The position numbers and the translations under genes are program-made. From Roseibium algicola (GTDB taxonomy: Bacteria; Pseudomonadota; Alphaproteobacteria; Rhizobiales; Stappiaceae), in contig NZ_CP019630.1 in the NCBI RefSeq assembly GCF_001999245.1, positions 5,857,001 through 5,921,000 of the forward strand: 64,000 nucleotides of DNA, read 5' to 3'. Below are positions 18,338 through 27,436 of this stretch, piece by piece. How positions within the stretch are numbered: the stretch's first letter is position 1; each line of letters starts with the position of its first letter. The notes below the pieces were generated by a model. That model was not told where the DNA came from. It saw only the letters and a program-made list of their open reading frames with translations, and did not search any database.

Positions 18338-19405
18338 CTAGACGACTTGCCCACGGGCGGCGACCGTCTCGATGCGGGTCACCACGCCGTCTCTGTGAAA
18401 CACCAGGCGGTCGAAAAGGTTTGAAACGACGCACGTATGGTTGGGAATGATCCGGACCCGTTCGCCGATCTGCGGTTTTTTGCCGGACTTCGTCAGATCG
18501 ACGACGGCATGCTCCTCGCTGAGCGCGGCAATGGACGCCTCCGGATAATCGATCAGCAGGCCGTGGTCGGAAAACCCCAACAAATCGGACGTCAACGCTT
18601 TCGATCCCGCATCCAGAACCGCCCGGTTTTCGGTCGGCCTGGAGACGACTGTGGCCAGCACATGCATGGCGCAATCGTCAAAATCGCACATACCGGCACG
18701 CACCATCGAGCGGTCGTTGAAGATATAGGTTCCGGCCCGGTGCTCCGTCGCGCTAGGCACAAGATCACTGTCGAACAGGCTCGGTGAACCTCCATGCGAG
18801 ACGACGGGGCACTCAAGAGCTGCCTGTTTCAGAAGTGACAGTGTTTCGGAAAAAAAAGTCTCAACCGCCGTTTCGGAGGATGCCTTCGGATAGGTAAGCA
18901 GACCATGGAATACCAGCCCGGGCGACGCATCGATGCGCTTGGCCAGCGCGACCGCAGCATCCGGACTTTGCACGCCGTTGCGTCCGGCCCCTGTATCGCA
19001 TTCGACCAGAACCTTCAGCGGTTGATCCCCCGAAAACGCGCTCGCCAGACCGTCGACGACAACTTCATTGTCGGCAACAACCTGCAGATCCACCTTGGTA
19101 TTCAACAACTTCAACCTGTCGAGCCGCGATTTGCCGAGCATATTGAAGGTGATCAGGATATCGGTGAAGCCTGCGTCGGCGAACACTTCCGCTTCGCTTA
19201 TTTTCTGGCAGTTGATACCGCGTGCACCATAGGCCAGCTGCAATGCGGCCAGCGCCGGGATCTTGTGTGTCTTGATATGAGGCCGGAAGTTCCGGCCAAT
19301 ACGGTCGAAATACTCCTGTGCAACCTTGATGTTAGTCTCCATGACCGTTTCATCGATCACGGCGACAGGGGTCAGAAGATCCTGCACTGACAGCCCGACA
19401 CTCAT
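18338..19405 (-). CDS. DSD1-family PLP enzyme (D-threonine aldolase / D-serine dehydratase-like)
   Basis: 355 residues with an alanine-racemase-type N-terminal TIM barrel. The PLP lysine is expected in FRPHIKTHKIP (residues about 40-50), and a C-terminal metal-binding region has PNHTCVVSN (about 315-323), where eukaryotic-type D-serine dehydratases and D-threonine aldolases place His and Cys zinc or manganese ligands. It would cleave or dehydrate D-3-hydroxy amino acids. The adjacent M81 gene ends three bases upstream, so the two form an operon. A D-amino-acid enzyme beside murQ and nagA hints at muropeptide breakdown, which is inference. Confidence 0.88.
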   Translation of the reverse strand: MSVGLSVQDLLTPVAVIDETVMETNIKVAQEYFDRIGRNFRPHIKTHKIPALAALQLAYGARGINCQKISEAEVFADAGFTDILITFNMLGKSRLDRLKLLNTKVDLQVVADNEVVVDGLASAFSGDQPLKVLVECDTGAGRNGVQSPDAAVALAKRIDASPGLVFHGLLTYPKASSETAVETFFSETLSLLKQAALECPVVSHGGSPSLFDSDLVPSATEHRAGTYIFNDRSMVRAGMCDFDDCAMHVLATVVSRPTENRAVLDAGSKALTSDLLGFSDHGLLIDYPEASIAALSEEHAVVDLTKSGKKPQIGERVRIIPNHTCVVSNLFDRLVFHRDGVVTRIETVAARGQVV

Positions 19406-19408
19406 CGC

Positions 19409-20926
19409 TTAGCCTCCCTTGCGGCCGGCGGTGCCGGCACTGGTATCGGTTTCATGCCCACTCGCAGTGGCTGCCTCGTTGATTGGCCAGATATCCCTCG
19501 GTGCTTTCTTGTAAGGGGTTACCCTCGGGTCGTTGGGATACGGACGTCCGGCGGCGCAATAGAGGATCAACGGACTGATGCGGGCAAACGATTGATGAAA
19601 ATGGTTCGTCGACTTGACCACCAGGATCTTCCTTTTGGTCGGATCGATACCGAAGTTGGAAAACAGGCTCGTGTCGAAGCATTGGGCGCGGGTCGAATTC
19701 AGGATCACTTCGATTCCGCCAATCCGGATCAGACTTGCGTCACCGATGGGAACGATGCTTTGGCCAAAAAACTGCTCTGCATTCCGGATGTTGCGGAGAA
19801 TTTCAACTTCGGCGTCGATCGGGTCACCGGTTTCCGGTGCTGATTTAGCTCCGAACCGCAGCATCATCCGAGCCCCCTCGCCCGCTGCATGACAGAGCTG
19901 GACTGCTACCGGATCCCAGATTGAACCGAAGGCAATATTCTCGAGCTTGCCGGCAATGGCTTCTGCCAGCAGGACGGTCGCATCCCCGGCCGTTCCCCCG
20001 CCGGGATTGTCCCACATATCAGCGATCGTGACCGGACCACCTTCACAGGACAATGCCTTGGCGTAGGCTTCGGCCGGAGCAAGTTCAGCACTTCGAACCT
20101 TGCCGCGCAGCTTGAACAGGGCTTCTCCAAGGTCACGGGCAACTTCGAACCCAAGTGCCGGATCGTTGTTTGTCACTGCCAGCAACTTGGTCCCCATTTC
20201 GGGGACGTCGCCCGCCATGAAGCCATGGATGACCGAGAGAGACAAAAGGCCCGGCGTTTCCTGCTCCCGGCGGATCATGTCATCGACAAACCGGCGCATA
20301 GGCTCGGATGTTGTCGGGAAGACGTCAATCATCTTGGGATAATAAACGCTCATTACAGGTTTGACTTCGCCTGCAACCGCTTGCCCCGCAATACGCCATG
20401 CATCCTCGGCCCGATCGACGAAATCGATGTGGGGAAATTCCTTGAAGGCGATGAGCGCATCAGCCGCGGCAACACGTTTTGCAGTCAGATGACTGTGCGG
20501 GTCGAACGTTGCAATAACAGGGACATCCGGGCCGACCACGGATCGAATTCGGCTCAGTAGATCCCCTTCCGGATCATCATACCCGTCAGCCACCATCGCA
20601 CCATGCAGGCCAATGACGACAACGTCAAAAGGTCCACCTGCCACGATCTGATCCAGAATTTCGTCACGCAAGCCCTCAAAGGTCTGCCGCGAAACCAATC
20701 CGGCCGGATCTGCCCACGCCGCGGTACCTTCAACCAGTTCCCAGTCGTTTTCACAAGCAAACCGGCGCCCAACGGTGACGACGGCAGAACACAGGGTCGG
20801 GGTTTCCGGATGCTCCCCCGGCCTCGCCAGCAGCGACGCCCTGAATGCGTTGATATCAATCCGGATCGGTGAAAACGTGTTGGTTTCTGTTGCCAGAGCT
20901 GCCGTAAAAGCGCGGGGCTTCGTCAT
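19409..20926 (-). CDS. M81-family metallopeptidase-like protein (MlrC-related), copy 1
   Basis: 505 residues with the two MlrC domains. The metal-binding core is FDPHSHLTAKRV (about residues 150-161) with KEFPHIDFVDRAEDA about 20 residues later; the C-terminal domain carries ADMWDNPGGGTAGDAT (about 322-337). MlrC was named from microcystin breakdown, but most homologues are of unknown substrate. ATG 20926 starts three bases after the stop of the NTF2-like gene, so the order is NTF2-like, M81, DSD1-like in one operon. A second M81 gene lies at 25523. Confidence 0.9.
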   Translation of the reverse strand: MTKPRAFTAALATETNTFSPIRIDINAFRASLLARPGEHPETPTLCSAVVTVGRRFACENDWELVEGTAAWADPAGLVSRQTFEGLRDEILDQIVAGGPFDVVVIGLHGAMVADGYDDPEGDLLSRIRSVVGPDVPVIATFDPHSHLTAKRVAAADALIAFKEFPHIDFVDRAEDAWRIAGQAVAGEVKPVMSVYYPKMIDVFPTTSEPMRRFVDDMIRREQETPGLLSLSVIHGFMAGDVPEMGTKLLAVTNNDPALGFEVARDLGEALFKLRGKVRSAELAPAEAYAKALSCEGGPVTIADMWDNPGGGTAGDATVLLAEAIAGKLENIAFGSIWDPVAVQLCHAAGEGARMMLRFGAKSAPETGDPIDAEVEILRNIRNAEQFFGQSIVPIGDASLIRIGGIEVILNSTRAQCFDTSLFSNFGIDPTKRKILVVKSTNHFHQSFARISPLILYCAAGRPYPNDPRVTPYKKAPRDIWPINEAATASGHETDTSAGTAGRKGG

Positions 20927-20928
20927 GA

Positions 20929-21450
20929 TCAGGACGCGGCTCCGAGAGGATTGGGCAAATATCCGGCAAAGCCGCAGATCTTCCAGCGCCCCTCCCTTCG
21001 GACACAGAAATAGAGCGTCTGCCACAACAAGCGATCCTCGCCGCCATCTGCTTTCCGGATGCGGCCGTCGAATTTCTTGTGCGCGATCGCCCGGTTTCCG
21101 TTGATGTCGATCTCGGTCAGGCAAGTAGCGTCGAAAATGGCGGCACGCGCGTCTTCGGCGAATTCCGTCGCTTTGAAAAGTTCCGCCTGGCTCAACCAGC
21201 GTTCCTTGTAGGAGCCGAGATCCGGAAACCCGAGTTTCCAGTCGTCGGGATTAGGTACCTTTCCACCGTCTACGCCAAAAAAGGCAGGTTCGTCGAAATC
21301 ATCGGCCACCTGCTCCCAGTCTGCTGCGACGAAGGCATTGATGTCCCGCATGACAAGCATGTCCCAGATCTCGGAGCGATCTTCGTCTTTTCCTGCAAAT
21401 GGATTTGTTTGGCTGTCTGAAAGGGCCTGCATATCGGAAACCATTTTCAT
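20929..21450 (-). CDS. NTF2-like/SnoaL-like fold protein
   Basis: About 173 residues resembling the small cone-shaped NTF2-like fold: an N-terminal helix with RDINAFVAADWEQVADDF, and C-terminal strands with LLWQTLYFCVRREGRWKICGF. Members act as isomerases, hydrolases or ligand-binding accessory proteins. No Shine-Dalgarno clearly decides the start: ATG 21450 and 21444 are both possible and the frame opens at 21501. It begins the NTF2-M81-DSD1 operon, divergent from RidA. Function unknown. Confidence 0.72.
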   Translation of the reverse strand: MKMVSDMQALSDSQTNPFAGKDEDRSEIWDMLVMRDINAFVAADWEQVADDFDEPAFFGVDGGKVPNPDDWKLGFPDLGSYKERWLSQAELFKATEFAEDARAAIFDATCLTEIDINGNRAIAHKKFDGRIRKADGGEDRLLWQTLYFCVRREGRWKICGFAGYLPNPLGAAS

Positions 21451-21528
21451 TTTGACGGTTGATTTTTGAAAAATATAAGGGTGAAATAAAACCAATGTCA
21501 AACCACTATGTAAATCATTTTCATTTTG
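21442..21528. repeat. Direct repeat CATTTTCATTTTG in divergent promoter region
   Basis: The 13-mer CATTTTCATTTTG occurs at 21442-21454 and again at 21516-21528, flanking the region between the NTF2-like gene and ridA. One copy overlaps the start of the minus-strand gene and the other sits next to the RidA ribosome site. It might bind the RpiR regulator encoded two genes downstream; evidence is only the repetition. Confidence 0.35.
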
Positions 21529-21537
21529 GAGCCAAAT

Positions 21538-21924
21538 ATGTCTATCAAACGCTATGGTGCTGAAAAATCAGGTGCCGGCGGCCAGAATCTGCCCTTCGCT
21601 CGAGCCGTTGAAGCTGACGGCTGGCTTTATGTCTCCGGCCAGGTACCGATGAAGGATGGTGAGATTGTCGGCACGGGGATTGTCGAACAGACTCACCTGA
21701 CCATCAAGAATGTTGTCGCGATCCTGGAAGAGGCCGGGTACGGCCTTGAACATGTTGTCCGCGTCGGTGTCTGGCTCGATGATCCGCGCGATTTCTGGTC
21801 GTTTAACGGCGTCTATAAAAGCTATTTCGGTGAACACCCACCGGCACGCGCCTGTGTCCAGTCAACCATGATGGTGGACTGCAAGGTCGAGATTGATTGC
21901 GTCGCTTACAAGAAGCCGGCCTGA
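21538..21924 (+). CDS. RidA/YjgF/UK114 family enamine/imine deaminase
   Basis: 128 residues, normal for RidA, which hydrolyses reactive 2-aminoacrylate-type enamines. Visible family features: SGQVPMKDGEIVGTGIVEQT (about 35-54), a central VVRVGVWLDDPRDF, and the near-C-terminal ARACVQ with the conserved Arg that binds the carboxylate. ATG 21538 follows TTTTGGAG at proper spacing; a TTG at 21526 would add four residues. It begins a five-gene operon and would protect against, or take part in, breakdown of beta-hydroxy or amino-acid intermediates produced by neighbouring PLP chemistry. Confidence 0.92.
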   Translation: MSIKRYGAEKSGAGGQNLPFARAVEADGWLYVSGQVPMKDGEIVGTGIVEQTHLTIKNVVAILEEAGYGLEHVVRVGVWLDDPRDFWSFNGVYKSYFGEHPPARACVQSTMMVDCKVEIDCVAYKKPA

Positions 21925-21928
21925 CCCC

Positions 21929-22795
21929 ATGCGGGATATCCTGTCCGTTCTGCAACAGATCGAGCCGGAGCTGTCCAAGTCGGAACGGATCCTGGCTGCA
22001 TTGTTGCGCAACGATGCCGAGTTCATCGTCAATGCCGGCATTACCGATGTTGCCGAACGTGCAGGTGTTTCGCCGCCGACCGTTACCCGTTTTTGCCGTC
22101 GGCTTGGCTGCGAAAGTTACACCGCCTTCAAGGTGCAGGTTGCCCAGGTCACCTTCGCCGGCACCAGGTACCTGACCGCTAATGCGGCTTCTGACGCGCC
22201 ACGCGATATTGCCGACAGTCTTCTGGCCCAGTTTCAGGATGCAGCGACCAGTACGCGCAAAGCGCTGGACATGGAGTCGGTGCTTGCGGCTGCAGATGCG
22301 ATCTCGACCGCCAACCTGCTGGCAGCGTTCGGCGCGGGCGGGACCTCCTCGATGATTTCGGACGAAATGCAGAACCGGTTTTTCCGCCTGGGTCTGCGTA
22401 CGGTGAGCGTGACGGATCATGCCATGCAGCTGATGCAGGCAGCCACCATGAGGACCGGCGATGTCATCATTGCGTCGTCTGTCTCTGGCCGGAACCTGCA
22501 GATGGCACGTGCGCTGGAGGCAGCGAAGACCTACGGGGCAATCGTAATCGCCCTCACCCGCCCGGGTCGGCCCGTCGCCGATCTGGCGGATATCACGATT
22601 GCCATCGATCTGCCCGAAGGTGACAACATCCTGCGGCCAAGTACCAGCCGCTACGCCTTTCTGTTTGTGACAGATCTCTTGGCAACGCTTGTCGCCATGC
22701 GGCGAGGCGACGAGGCTCGAGAAAACCTCAGACGCGTCAAATACCAGCTCAGCAACACGCGCGATCCGGACGACAAGGAAGCCCTCGGTGACTGA
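21929..22795 (+). CDS. RpiR-family regulator with SIS domain (MurR-like)
   Basis: 288 residues: N-terminal RpiR helix-turn-helix (about 30-70, with VAERAGVSPPTVTRFCRRLG) and a C-terminal SIS phosphosugar-binding domain (about 125-260, with IASSVSGRNLQMARALEAA). Relatives such as MurR sense MurNAc-6-P or similar phosphosugars. Starts five bases after the ridA stop. Probably controls its own operon (ridA to M81 copy 2) and perhaps the divergent operon. Confidence 0.92.
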   Translation: MRDILSVLQQIEPELSKSERILAALLRNDAEFIVNAGITDVAERAGVSPPTVTRFCRRLGCESYTAFKVQVAQVTFAGTRYLTANAASDAPRDIADSLLAQFQDAATSTRKALDMESVLAAADAISTANLLAAFGAGGTSSMISDEMQNRFFRLGLRTVSVTDHAMQLMQAATMRTGDVIIASSVSGRNLQMARALEAAKTYGAIVIALTRPGRPVADLADITIAIDLPEGDNILRPSTSRYAFLFVTDLLATLVAMRRGDEARENLRRVKYQLSNTRDPDDKEALGD

Positions 22796-23588
22796 TCAAA
22801 CTCCGAAACCCGTTGCGGTGGTAACGGGCGCAGCCGGCGACATCGGCATGGCCATTGCTGCCCAGCTGTTAGCAACCCACATCATCGCCGCTGTCGACAT
22901 CGACATGATTGCCCTCGAAGGCGCGGTGGAAAGTCTTGAAAACCACGGTGCTGATATTGCTGCGATCCAATGCGACCTGACCAAGGCTGACGACCTAGCC
23001 CGGCTTGCCAAGGAAGCTGCCAGACTGGGGCAGGTCAATACAATCATCAACAACGCGGGCGCCGCTGCGGCACTTACGTTGCATCAGATGACTGCCGAAA
23101 CGCTGTCCAGGGATCTCGCCCTCAATCTGGAAGCCGCGCTCAACTGCTTCAAGGCCTTTGAACAAGCCTTGATTTCAAGCGGTGCCGGCAACGTGGTCAA
23201 TATTGCCTCTGTCAACGGACTGTCTGTCTTCGGTCACCCAGCCTACAGCGCTGCAAAGGCCGGCCTGATCCATGCAACAAGGTCCATCGCAGTCGAATAT
23301 GGGAAGTATGGCATTAGATCGAATGCCATCGCGCCTGGTACTGTTAAGACCCAGGCCTGGAAAATACGGCAGGCTGCCAATCCGGACGTCTTTGACGAGG
23401 CCCTTTCCTGGTATCCGTTCAAATCCCTGCCTGAACCGAACGACATTGCCTCGGCCGTCTCATTCCTGATCAGTCCGGCGGCGCGTTGCATCACGGGTGT
23501 TTGCCTGCCTGTCGACAGTGGGCTCACTGCCGGGTCACCTGCCCTTGCCCGAACCTTCACTCAATCTCCCGACTTCGACGGATTTTAA
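22788..23588 (+). CDS. Short-chain dehydrogenase/reductase
   Basis: 266 residues of the classical SDR type. NAD(P)-binding VTGAAGDIGMA (residues about 11-21), NNAG near 85-88, catalytic Ser region NIASVNG (about 140) and YSAAKAG with the catalytic Tyr and Lys (about 155-161). The start is GTG 22788, preceded by AAGGAAG and overlapping the rpiR stop by eight bases. Oxidises or reduces a sugar or hydroxy acid from the same pathway; the substrate cannot be read from sequence. Confidence 0.9.
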   Translation: MTDQTPKPVAVVTGAAGDIGMAIAAQLLATHIIAAVDIDMIALEGAVESLENHGADIAAIQCDLTKADDLARLAKEAARLGQVNTIINNAGAAAALTLHQMTAETLSRDLALNLEAALNCFKAFEQALISSGAGNVVNIASVNGLSVFGHPAYSAAKAGLIHATRSIAVEYGKYGIRSNAIAPGTVKTQAWKIRQAANPDVFDEALSWYPFKSLPEPNDIASAVSFLISPAARCITGVCLPVDSGLTAGSPALARTFTQSPDFDGF

Positions 23589-23591
23589 GTC

Positions 23592-25502
23592 ATGACCAAG
23601 TTTGTGCTCGATTGTTTCTACCGCCCTGCGGAGGATCTTGCTGCGTCTCGTCAGGAGTTTGCACTGACCAATACAAGCTCCAGGCCCCTGAAGGATTTCA
23701 CGCTGGCCTACACGGCGGTCAACCGGGCCACGGCAAATGCCAAGCTTGAAAACGCAGCGAGTTTCAGCCGGATTGCGAATTTTCACGAAATCACGCCAAA
23801 CACTGGCGAAACGATCGAACCAGGCGAAACCTGGACCTTTGCCATCACCGGCCTGGCGAACGTGGCAAGACACCGGCTTGATGGTCCTAAGTCCGCCTAT
23901 GTCAGCACCGGTGGCAGCGTCATCGAGGTGCTGTGCAATGATCTTGAAGCGCCGGAAGAGCTGGACAGCGGAGAACGCCGCAGCATACCGGCTGGACACC
24001 TTTCTGAACCGCTGCATATCGTTCCCTGGCCCCAGAAAGTGGAAGTAACGGCCTTTGCGGACGACAAGACAAGCTTCCTAGTTGCCCAGGGCTCTGCAGA
24101 GGAAAAGGCGGCGGCGGCCAAGATCAACGCGCTCGCAGCAAGGCTTTTTCCAGGAGCGCCACATCCATTCCGGTTTACTCAATCGCATCATCAAATCGCG
24201 ATTGAGTTCCAGCAGGACGATAGCCTTGCAGCTGACGGTTACCGGCTCGAATTTGACCAGGCGAAAGCAGCCTTGCGCTACAGCGGCCCCGTCGGCCGTG
24301 ACTATGGCCTGACTGTACTCGCCCAGATGGCCTACGGCACCTATGAGGCACCCGGTACATTCAAGTATCCTGCACAGGGCGTGATTGAAGACGCGCCAAG
24401 ATTTTCCTGGCGTGGAACGCATCTGGATGTGTCACGACATTTCCGTGGCCCCAAAGACATCATGCGCCTGCTCGACGTTCTCGCCTGGGGTCGGATGAAC
24501 GTCTTCCAATGGCATCTGACAGACGATGAAGGCTGGCGACTTGAAATCAAGGCCTATCCCGAACTGACCGTGGGCGGCGCGCGGCGTGGCCCTGGGTGCC
24601 AGCAGGTGCCCCAGCTTGGCTTTGCCGCTGAAGTCTACGAAGGAGCCTATTCGCAGGACGAGGTTCGCGAGATTGTGGCCCATGCCACCAGCCTGAACAT
24701 AGATATCCTGCCGGAAATCGATGTTCCGGGGCATTCAACCGCCGTTTTGAAGACCTACCCGCGCTTCACCGATCAGGCGGAGACCCCGGAGAGCTACCAT
24801 TCCATTCAGGGCTATCCGAACAACGCGCTTAACCCGGCGATGGATGAAACCTACGAGTTTCTGGAAAAGGTCTTTGCGGAAGTTGCAAGCCTGTTTCCAT
24901 TCGACTTCATCCATATCGGCGGCGACGAAGTCGACGTCAATTCATGGCTTGCCTCGCCGAAGACCCAACGCCTCATGGAGGAAAAGGGTCTTGCGGATAC
25001 AATGGAAGTGCAAGCCTATTTCATGGGCCGCGTGCGCGACATCCTGAGAAAACTCAACCGGAAACTTGCCGGCTGGGACGAAGTCTCACACGGTGGTGGC
25101 ATCGACCCGGATGGCGTGCTTCTGATGGCCTGGCAAAGACAGGAAGTCACCAAGGACCTGATCGATCAGGGCTACGACGTCATCTGCACCCCGGGACAGC
25201 ACTATTACATGGATATGGTCCAGGCATCTGGCTGGCATGAGCCGGGTGCGGGTTGGGCCGGCGTTTCGACACCGGAAGACTGTTACGGCTACGAAGCAGC
25301 TGCCGGTCTCAGCACCGGCAGTGAAGAGCGCCTCAAAGGGGTGCAGGCCTGCATCTGGTGCGAGCACATGACCGACAACGTCATCTTCAATCATATGGTC
25401 TTTCCTCGGCTTTATGCGGTCGCTGAAGCCGGCTGGACCGATCCCGCCAGCAAGGCCTGGCTGCGATTTGCAGCACAGGCCCCTTTCTTCCCCCAGCTTT
25501 GA
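23592..25502 (+). CDS. GH20 beta-N-acetylhexosaminidase, cytoplasmic
   Basis: 636 residues. An N-terminal beta-rich carbohydrate-binding-like domain (1-130) precedes the GH20b domain and the catalytic TIM barrel, where the acid pair is the Asp-Glu of FIHIGGDEVDVNSW (about 438-451). FQWHLTDDEGWRLEIKAYP (about 300-318) and DVPGHSTA (about 377-384) are further family landmarks. There is no signal peptide, so it acts on chitobiose or GlcNAc-containing oligosaccharides after import by the ABC system, releasing GlcNAc for the ROK kinase and NagA. Confidence 0.94.
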   Translation: MTKFVLDCFYRPAEDLAASRQEFALTNTSSRPLKDFTLAYTAVNRATANAKLENAASFSRIANFHEITPNTGETIEPGETWTFAITGLANVARHRLDGPKSAYVSTGGSVIEVLCNDLEAPEELDSGERRSIPAGHLSEPLHIVPWPQKVEVTAFADDKTSFLVAQGSAEEKAAAAKINALAARLFPGAPHPFRFTQSHHQIAIEFQQDDSLAADGYRLEFDQAKAALRYSGPVGRDYGLTVLAQMAYGTYEAPGTFKYPAQGVIEDAPRFSWRGTHLDVSRHFRGPKDIMRLLDVLAWGRMNVFQWHLTDDEGWRLEIKAYPELTVGGARRGPGCQQVPQLGFAAEVYEGAYSQDEVREIVAHATSLNIDILPEIDVPGHSTAVLKTYPRFTDQAETPESYHSIQGYPNNALNPAMDETYEFLEKVFAEVASLFPFDFIHIGGDEVDVNSWLASPKTQRLMEEKGLADTMEVQAYFMGRVRDILRKLNRKLAGWDEVSHGGGIDPDGVLLMAWQRQEVTKDLIDQGYDVICTPGQHYYMDMVQASGWHEPGAGWAGVSTPEDCYGYEAAAGLSTGSEERLKGVQACIWCEHMTDNVIFNHMVFPRLYAVAEAGWTDPASKAWLRFAAQAPFFPQL

Positions 25503-25522
25503 ATGCGTGACGAGGCAGGAAG

Positions 25523-26959
25523 ATGAAAATTGCAGTTGGCGGCATTCATACCGAATGCAGCACCTATTCACCGGTCCAGCAAACCGCATCAGACTTCACG
25601 GTCACCCGTGGCAAGGACTTGCTGGTACAGGCAGGCGTCGACGGCGGCAGATTTCCTGACGTCACCTTTTGTCCATTGTTTCACGCCAGATCCATTCCGG
25701 GCGGACCGGTGTCTGCGGATTGCTATGCGAGCTTCAAGTCTGCCTTTCTTGCCGAACTTGAAGCCGAGAAGCCATGTGACGGTGTTCTCTTGATTATGCA
25801 TGGCGCCATGCATGTGATCGGTCTGAGCGATGCGGAAGGGGACTGGATCTCTGCCGTTCGCCAACTTGTCGGGCCGCAAGTGCCAATCGCTGTCAGTTAC
25901 GATCTGCACGGCAATGTCACGCAAACCATTGTCGATCAGATCGACATCTTCTGTGCTTATCGCACTGCCCCTCATATCGATGTGACCGAAACCCACCGAC
26001 GTGCCGCGGCAAATCTTGTCGATCAACTGGGTGGCGGTCCCAAGAGGTACGTGGCCTGGGCTCCTGTACCGGTTCTCCTGCCCGGGGAACGAACCAGCAC
26101 GGAAGATGAACCGACAAAATCGCTTTATGCAAGGTTGCCGGTATTCGATCAGAGATCCGGGGTGACCGATGCCAATCTTATGGTGGGGTATGTCTGGGCT
26201 GATACGGCAAGAGCCACCGCAGCTGCCGTGGTGACGGGAACAGACCTGGATGCCATTCAACAGGCGGCTTCCGAAATTGCTGCGCAGTACTGGTCCGCAA
26301 GGCAAGACTTCGAGTTTGGTGTCCCCACGAAGCCGCTCGAACTGTGCCTGGGCGATGCTGCAACAGAAAGCTCGTCTCCCCTCATCCTTGCCGACAGTGG
26401 CGACAATCCGACAGGTGGTGGTGTTGGTGACAGATCCGATGTCCTGGCGGCCTGGTTGGAGCGAGGCTTGACTGGAGGTGTATTTGCAGGGATCGCTGAT
26501 CCGGTTTCGGTCGATAAACTCTGGGCATTGCCGGAGGGCTCTTCGTCCCGCCTCACAATTGGTGGTGCATTGGGCAGCGATTGCAAGGTCGTTAGCACGG
26601 AAGCTGTCTTGCTGTCTAAACTAGGCAGAGAACAGGATCATAATCGGGAAGTGTTGACCAGGATCGCAGGTAATTTGGTGATCCTGACGGAACACAGACG
26701 CCCCTTCCATCAATTGGAGGATTTTCGGCGCTTTGCCATTGAACCATCCACTGCAAGGTTCTTGATCGTGAAATCCGGATACCTTTCGCCAGAGCTGGCC
26801 CCAATCGCCAATCCCGCCCGCATGGCCCTCACAGATGGTGCGGTTAACCAGGACATTGAGGCGCTCACAAACCAACACCGCCCTGTGCCGAGCTACCCTT
26901 TTCAGCGGGTCTTCGATTGGAAACCGGTTACAAGTCTATCTCGCAGGGCGCCCTCTTGA
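25523..26959 (+). CDS. M81-family metallopeptidase-like protein (MlrC-related), copy 2
   Basis: 478 residues; shares with copy 1 the core YDLHGNVTQTIVDQ and APHIDVTETHRRAA (about 130-160) and the LADSGDNPTGGGVGDRSD segment of the C-terminal domain (about 292-309). The order of metal ligands (Asp, His, His) is kept. Last gene of the ridA operon, 20 bases after GH20, with GCAGGAAG as ribosome site. Two different M81 proteins in one amino-sugar island suggest an amide, peptide or lactyl substrate linked to the sugar. That is inference. Confidence 0.9.
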   Translation: MKIAVGGIHTECSTYSPVQQTASDFTVTRGKDLLVQAGVDGGRFPDVTFCPLFHARSIPGGPVSADCYASFKSAFLAELEAEKPCDGVLLIMHGAMHVIGLSDAEGDWISAVRQLVGPQVPIAVSYDLHGNVTQTIVDQIDIFCAYRTAPHIDVTETHRRAAANLVDQLGGGPKRYVAWAPVPVLLPGERTSTEDEPTKSLYARLPVFDQRSGVTDANLMVGYVWADTARATAAAVVTGTDLDAIQQAASEIAAQYWSARQDFEFGVPTKPLELCLGDAATESSSPLILADSGDNPTGGGVGDRSDVLAAWLERGLTGGVFAGIADPVSVDKLWALPEGSSSRLTIGGALGSDCKVVSTEAVLLSKLGREQDHNREVLTRIAGNLVILTEHRRPFHQLEDFRRFAIEPSTARFLIVKSGYLSPELAPIANPARMALTDGAVNQDIEALTNQHRPVPSYPFQRVFDWKPVTSLSRRAPS

Positions 26960-27233
26960 GTATTGCGCGCTCTTTCGAGCGGCATGAGTAACTGACGAAT
27001 CCAGCCGACTAAAAGGGGTGCATTGCTTACCAAGCGCGTCCTGAATGCACGGATAATTGGCATTATGCTTGCAAATACAAGCACTCGCAAAGTTTTATTT
27101 CTATTATTTTCAGTACCGAATTTAAAATCGGTCATCCGCCTGCATTTGCATTTCTCAAATCAATCATAGTCTTACATGGGATCTTGAGCTCAGCAGCGCC
27201 CCTTCAAACACACTAATTGTTATTTTTACCAAG

Positions 27234-27436
27234 GTTGAATGTGAATGGTCGGTCAGTATCAATTTATGAGACGATCGAAACCCAGCCTTCAGGACCTGCG
27301 CCGATCTGCAGATCCAACGGCAAACTAAAACGGCCTGATCGCTGCAAGGATTTGATCTGTAGGGAGATTTGCACGTACCCCATCAACTGTGCCGATCCCA
27401 TAAAGCTCCGCCGGACCTCTGCCGGTGGAGCTTTTT
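27234..27436 (+). ncRNA. Possible small RNA ending in intrinsic terminator
   Basis: A free-standing intrinsic terminator (27402-27436) has no coding gene closely upstream: the M81 stop is over 440 bases away. The segment between about 27234 and the terminator includes a TTGAAT that could be a -35 box and palindromes such as GATCTGCAGATC (27304-27315). This would fit an independently transcribed RNA of up to 200 nt. I do not recognise an RNA family; the 5' end is a guess. Confidence 0.25.
27402..27436 (+). terminator. Intrinsic terminator
   Basis: AAAGCTCCGCCGG (27402-27414) pairs with CCGGTGGAGCTTT (27422-27434) with one G-U pair, and the stem runs directly into a T-tract (27432-27436). Confidence 0.85.

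Noticed and set aside
26902..27135. 77-residue minus-strand frame after the M81 gene
   Set aside because: Overlaps the end of the M81 gene in antisense, with no ribosome site of note and no recognisable domain.
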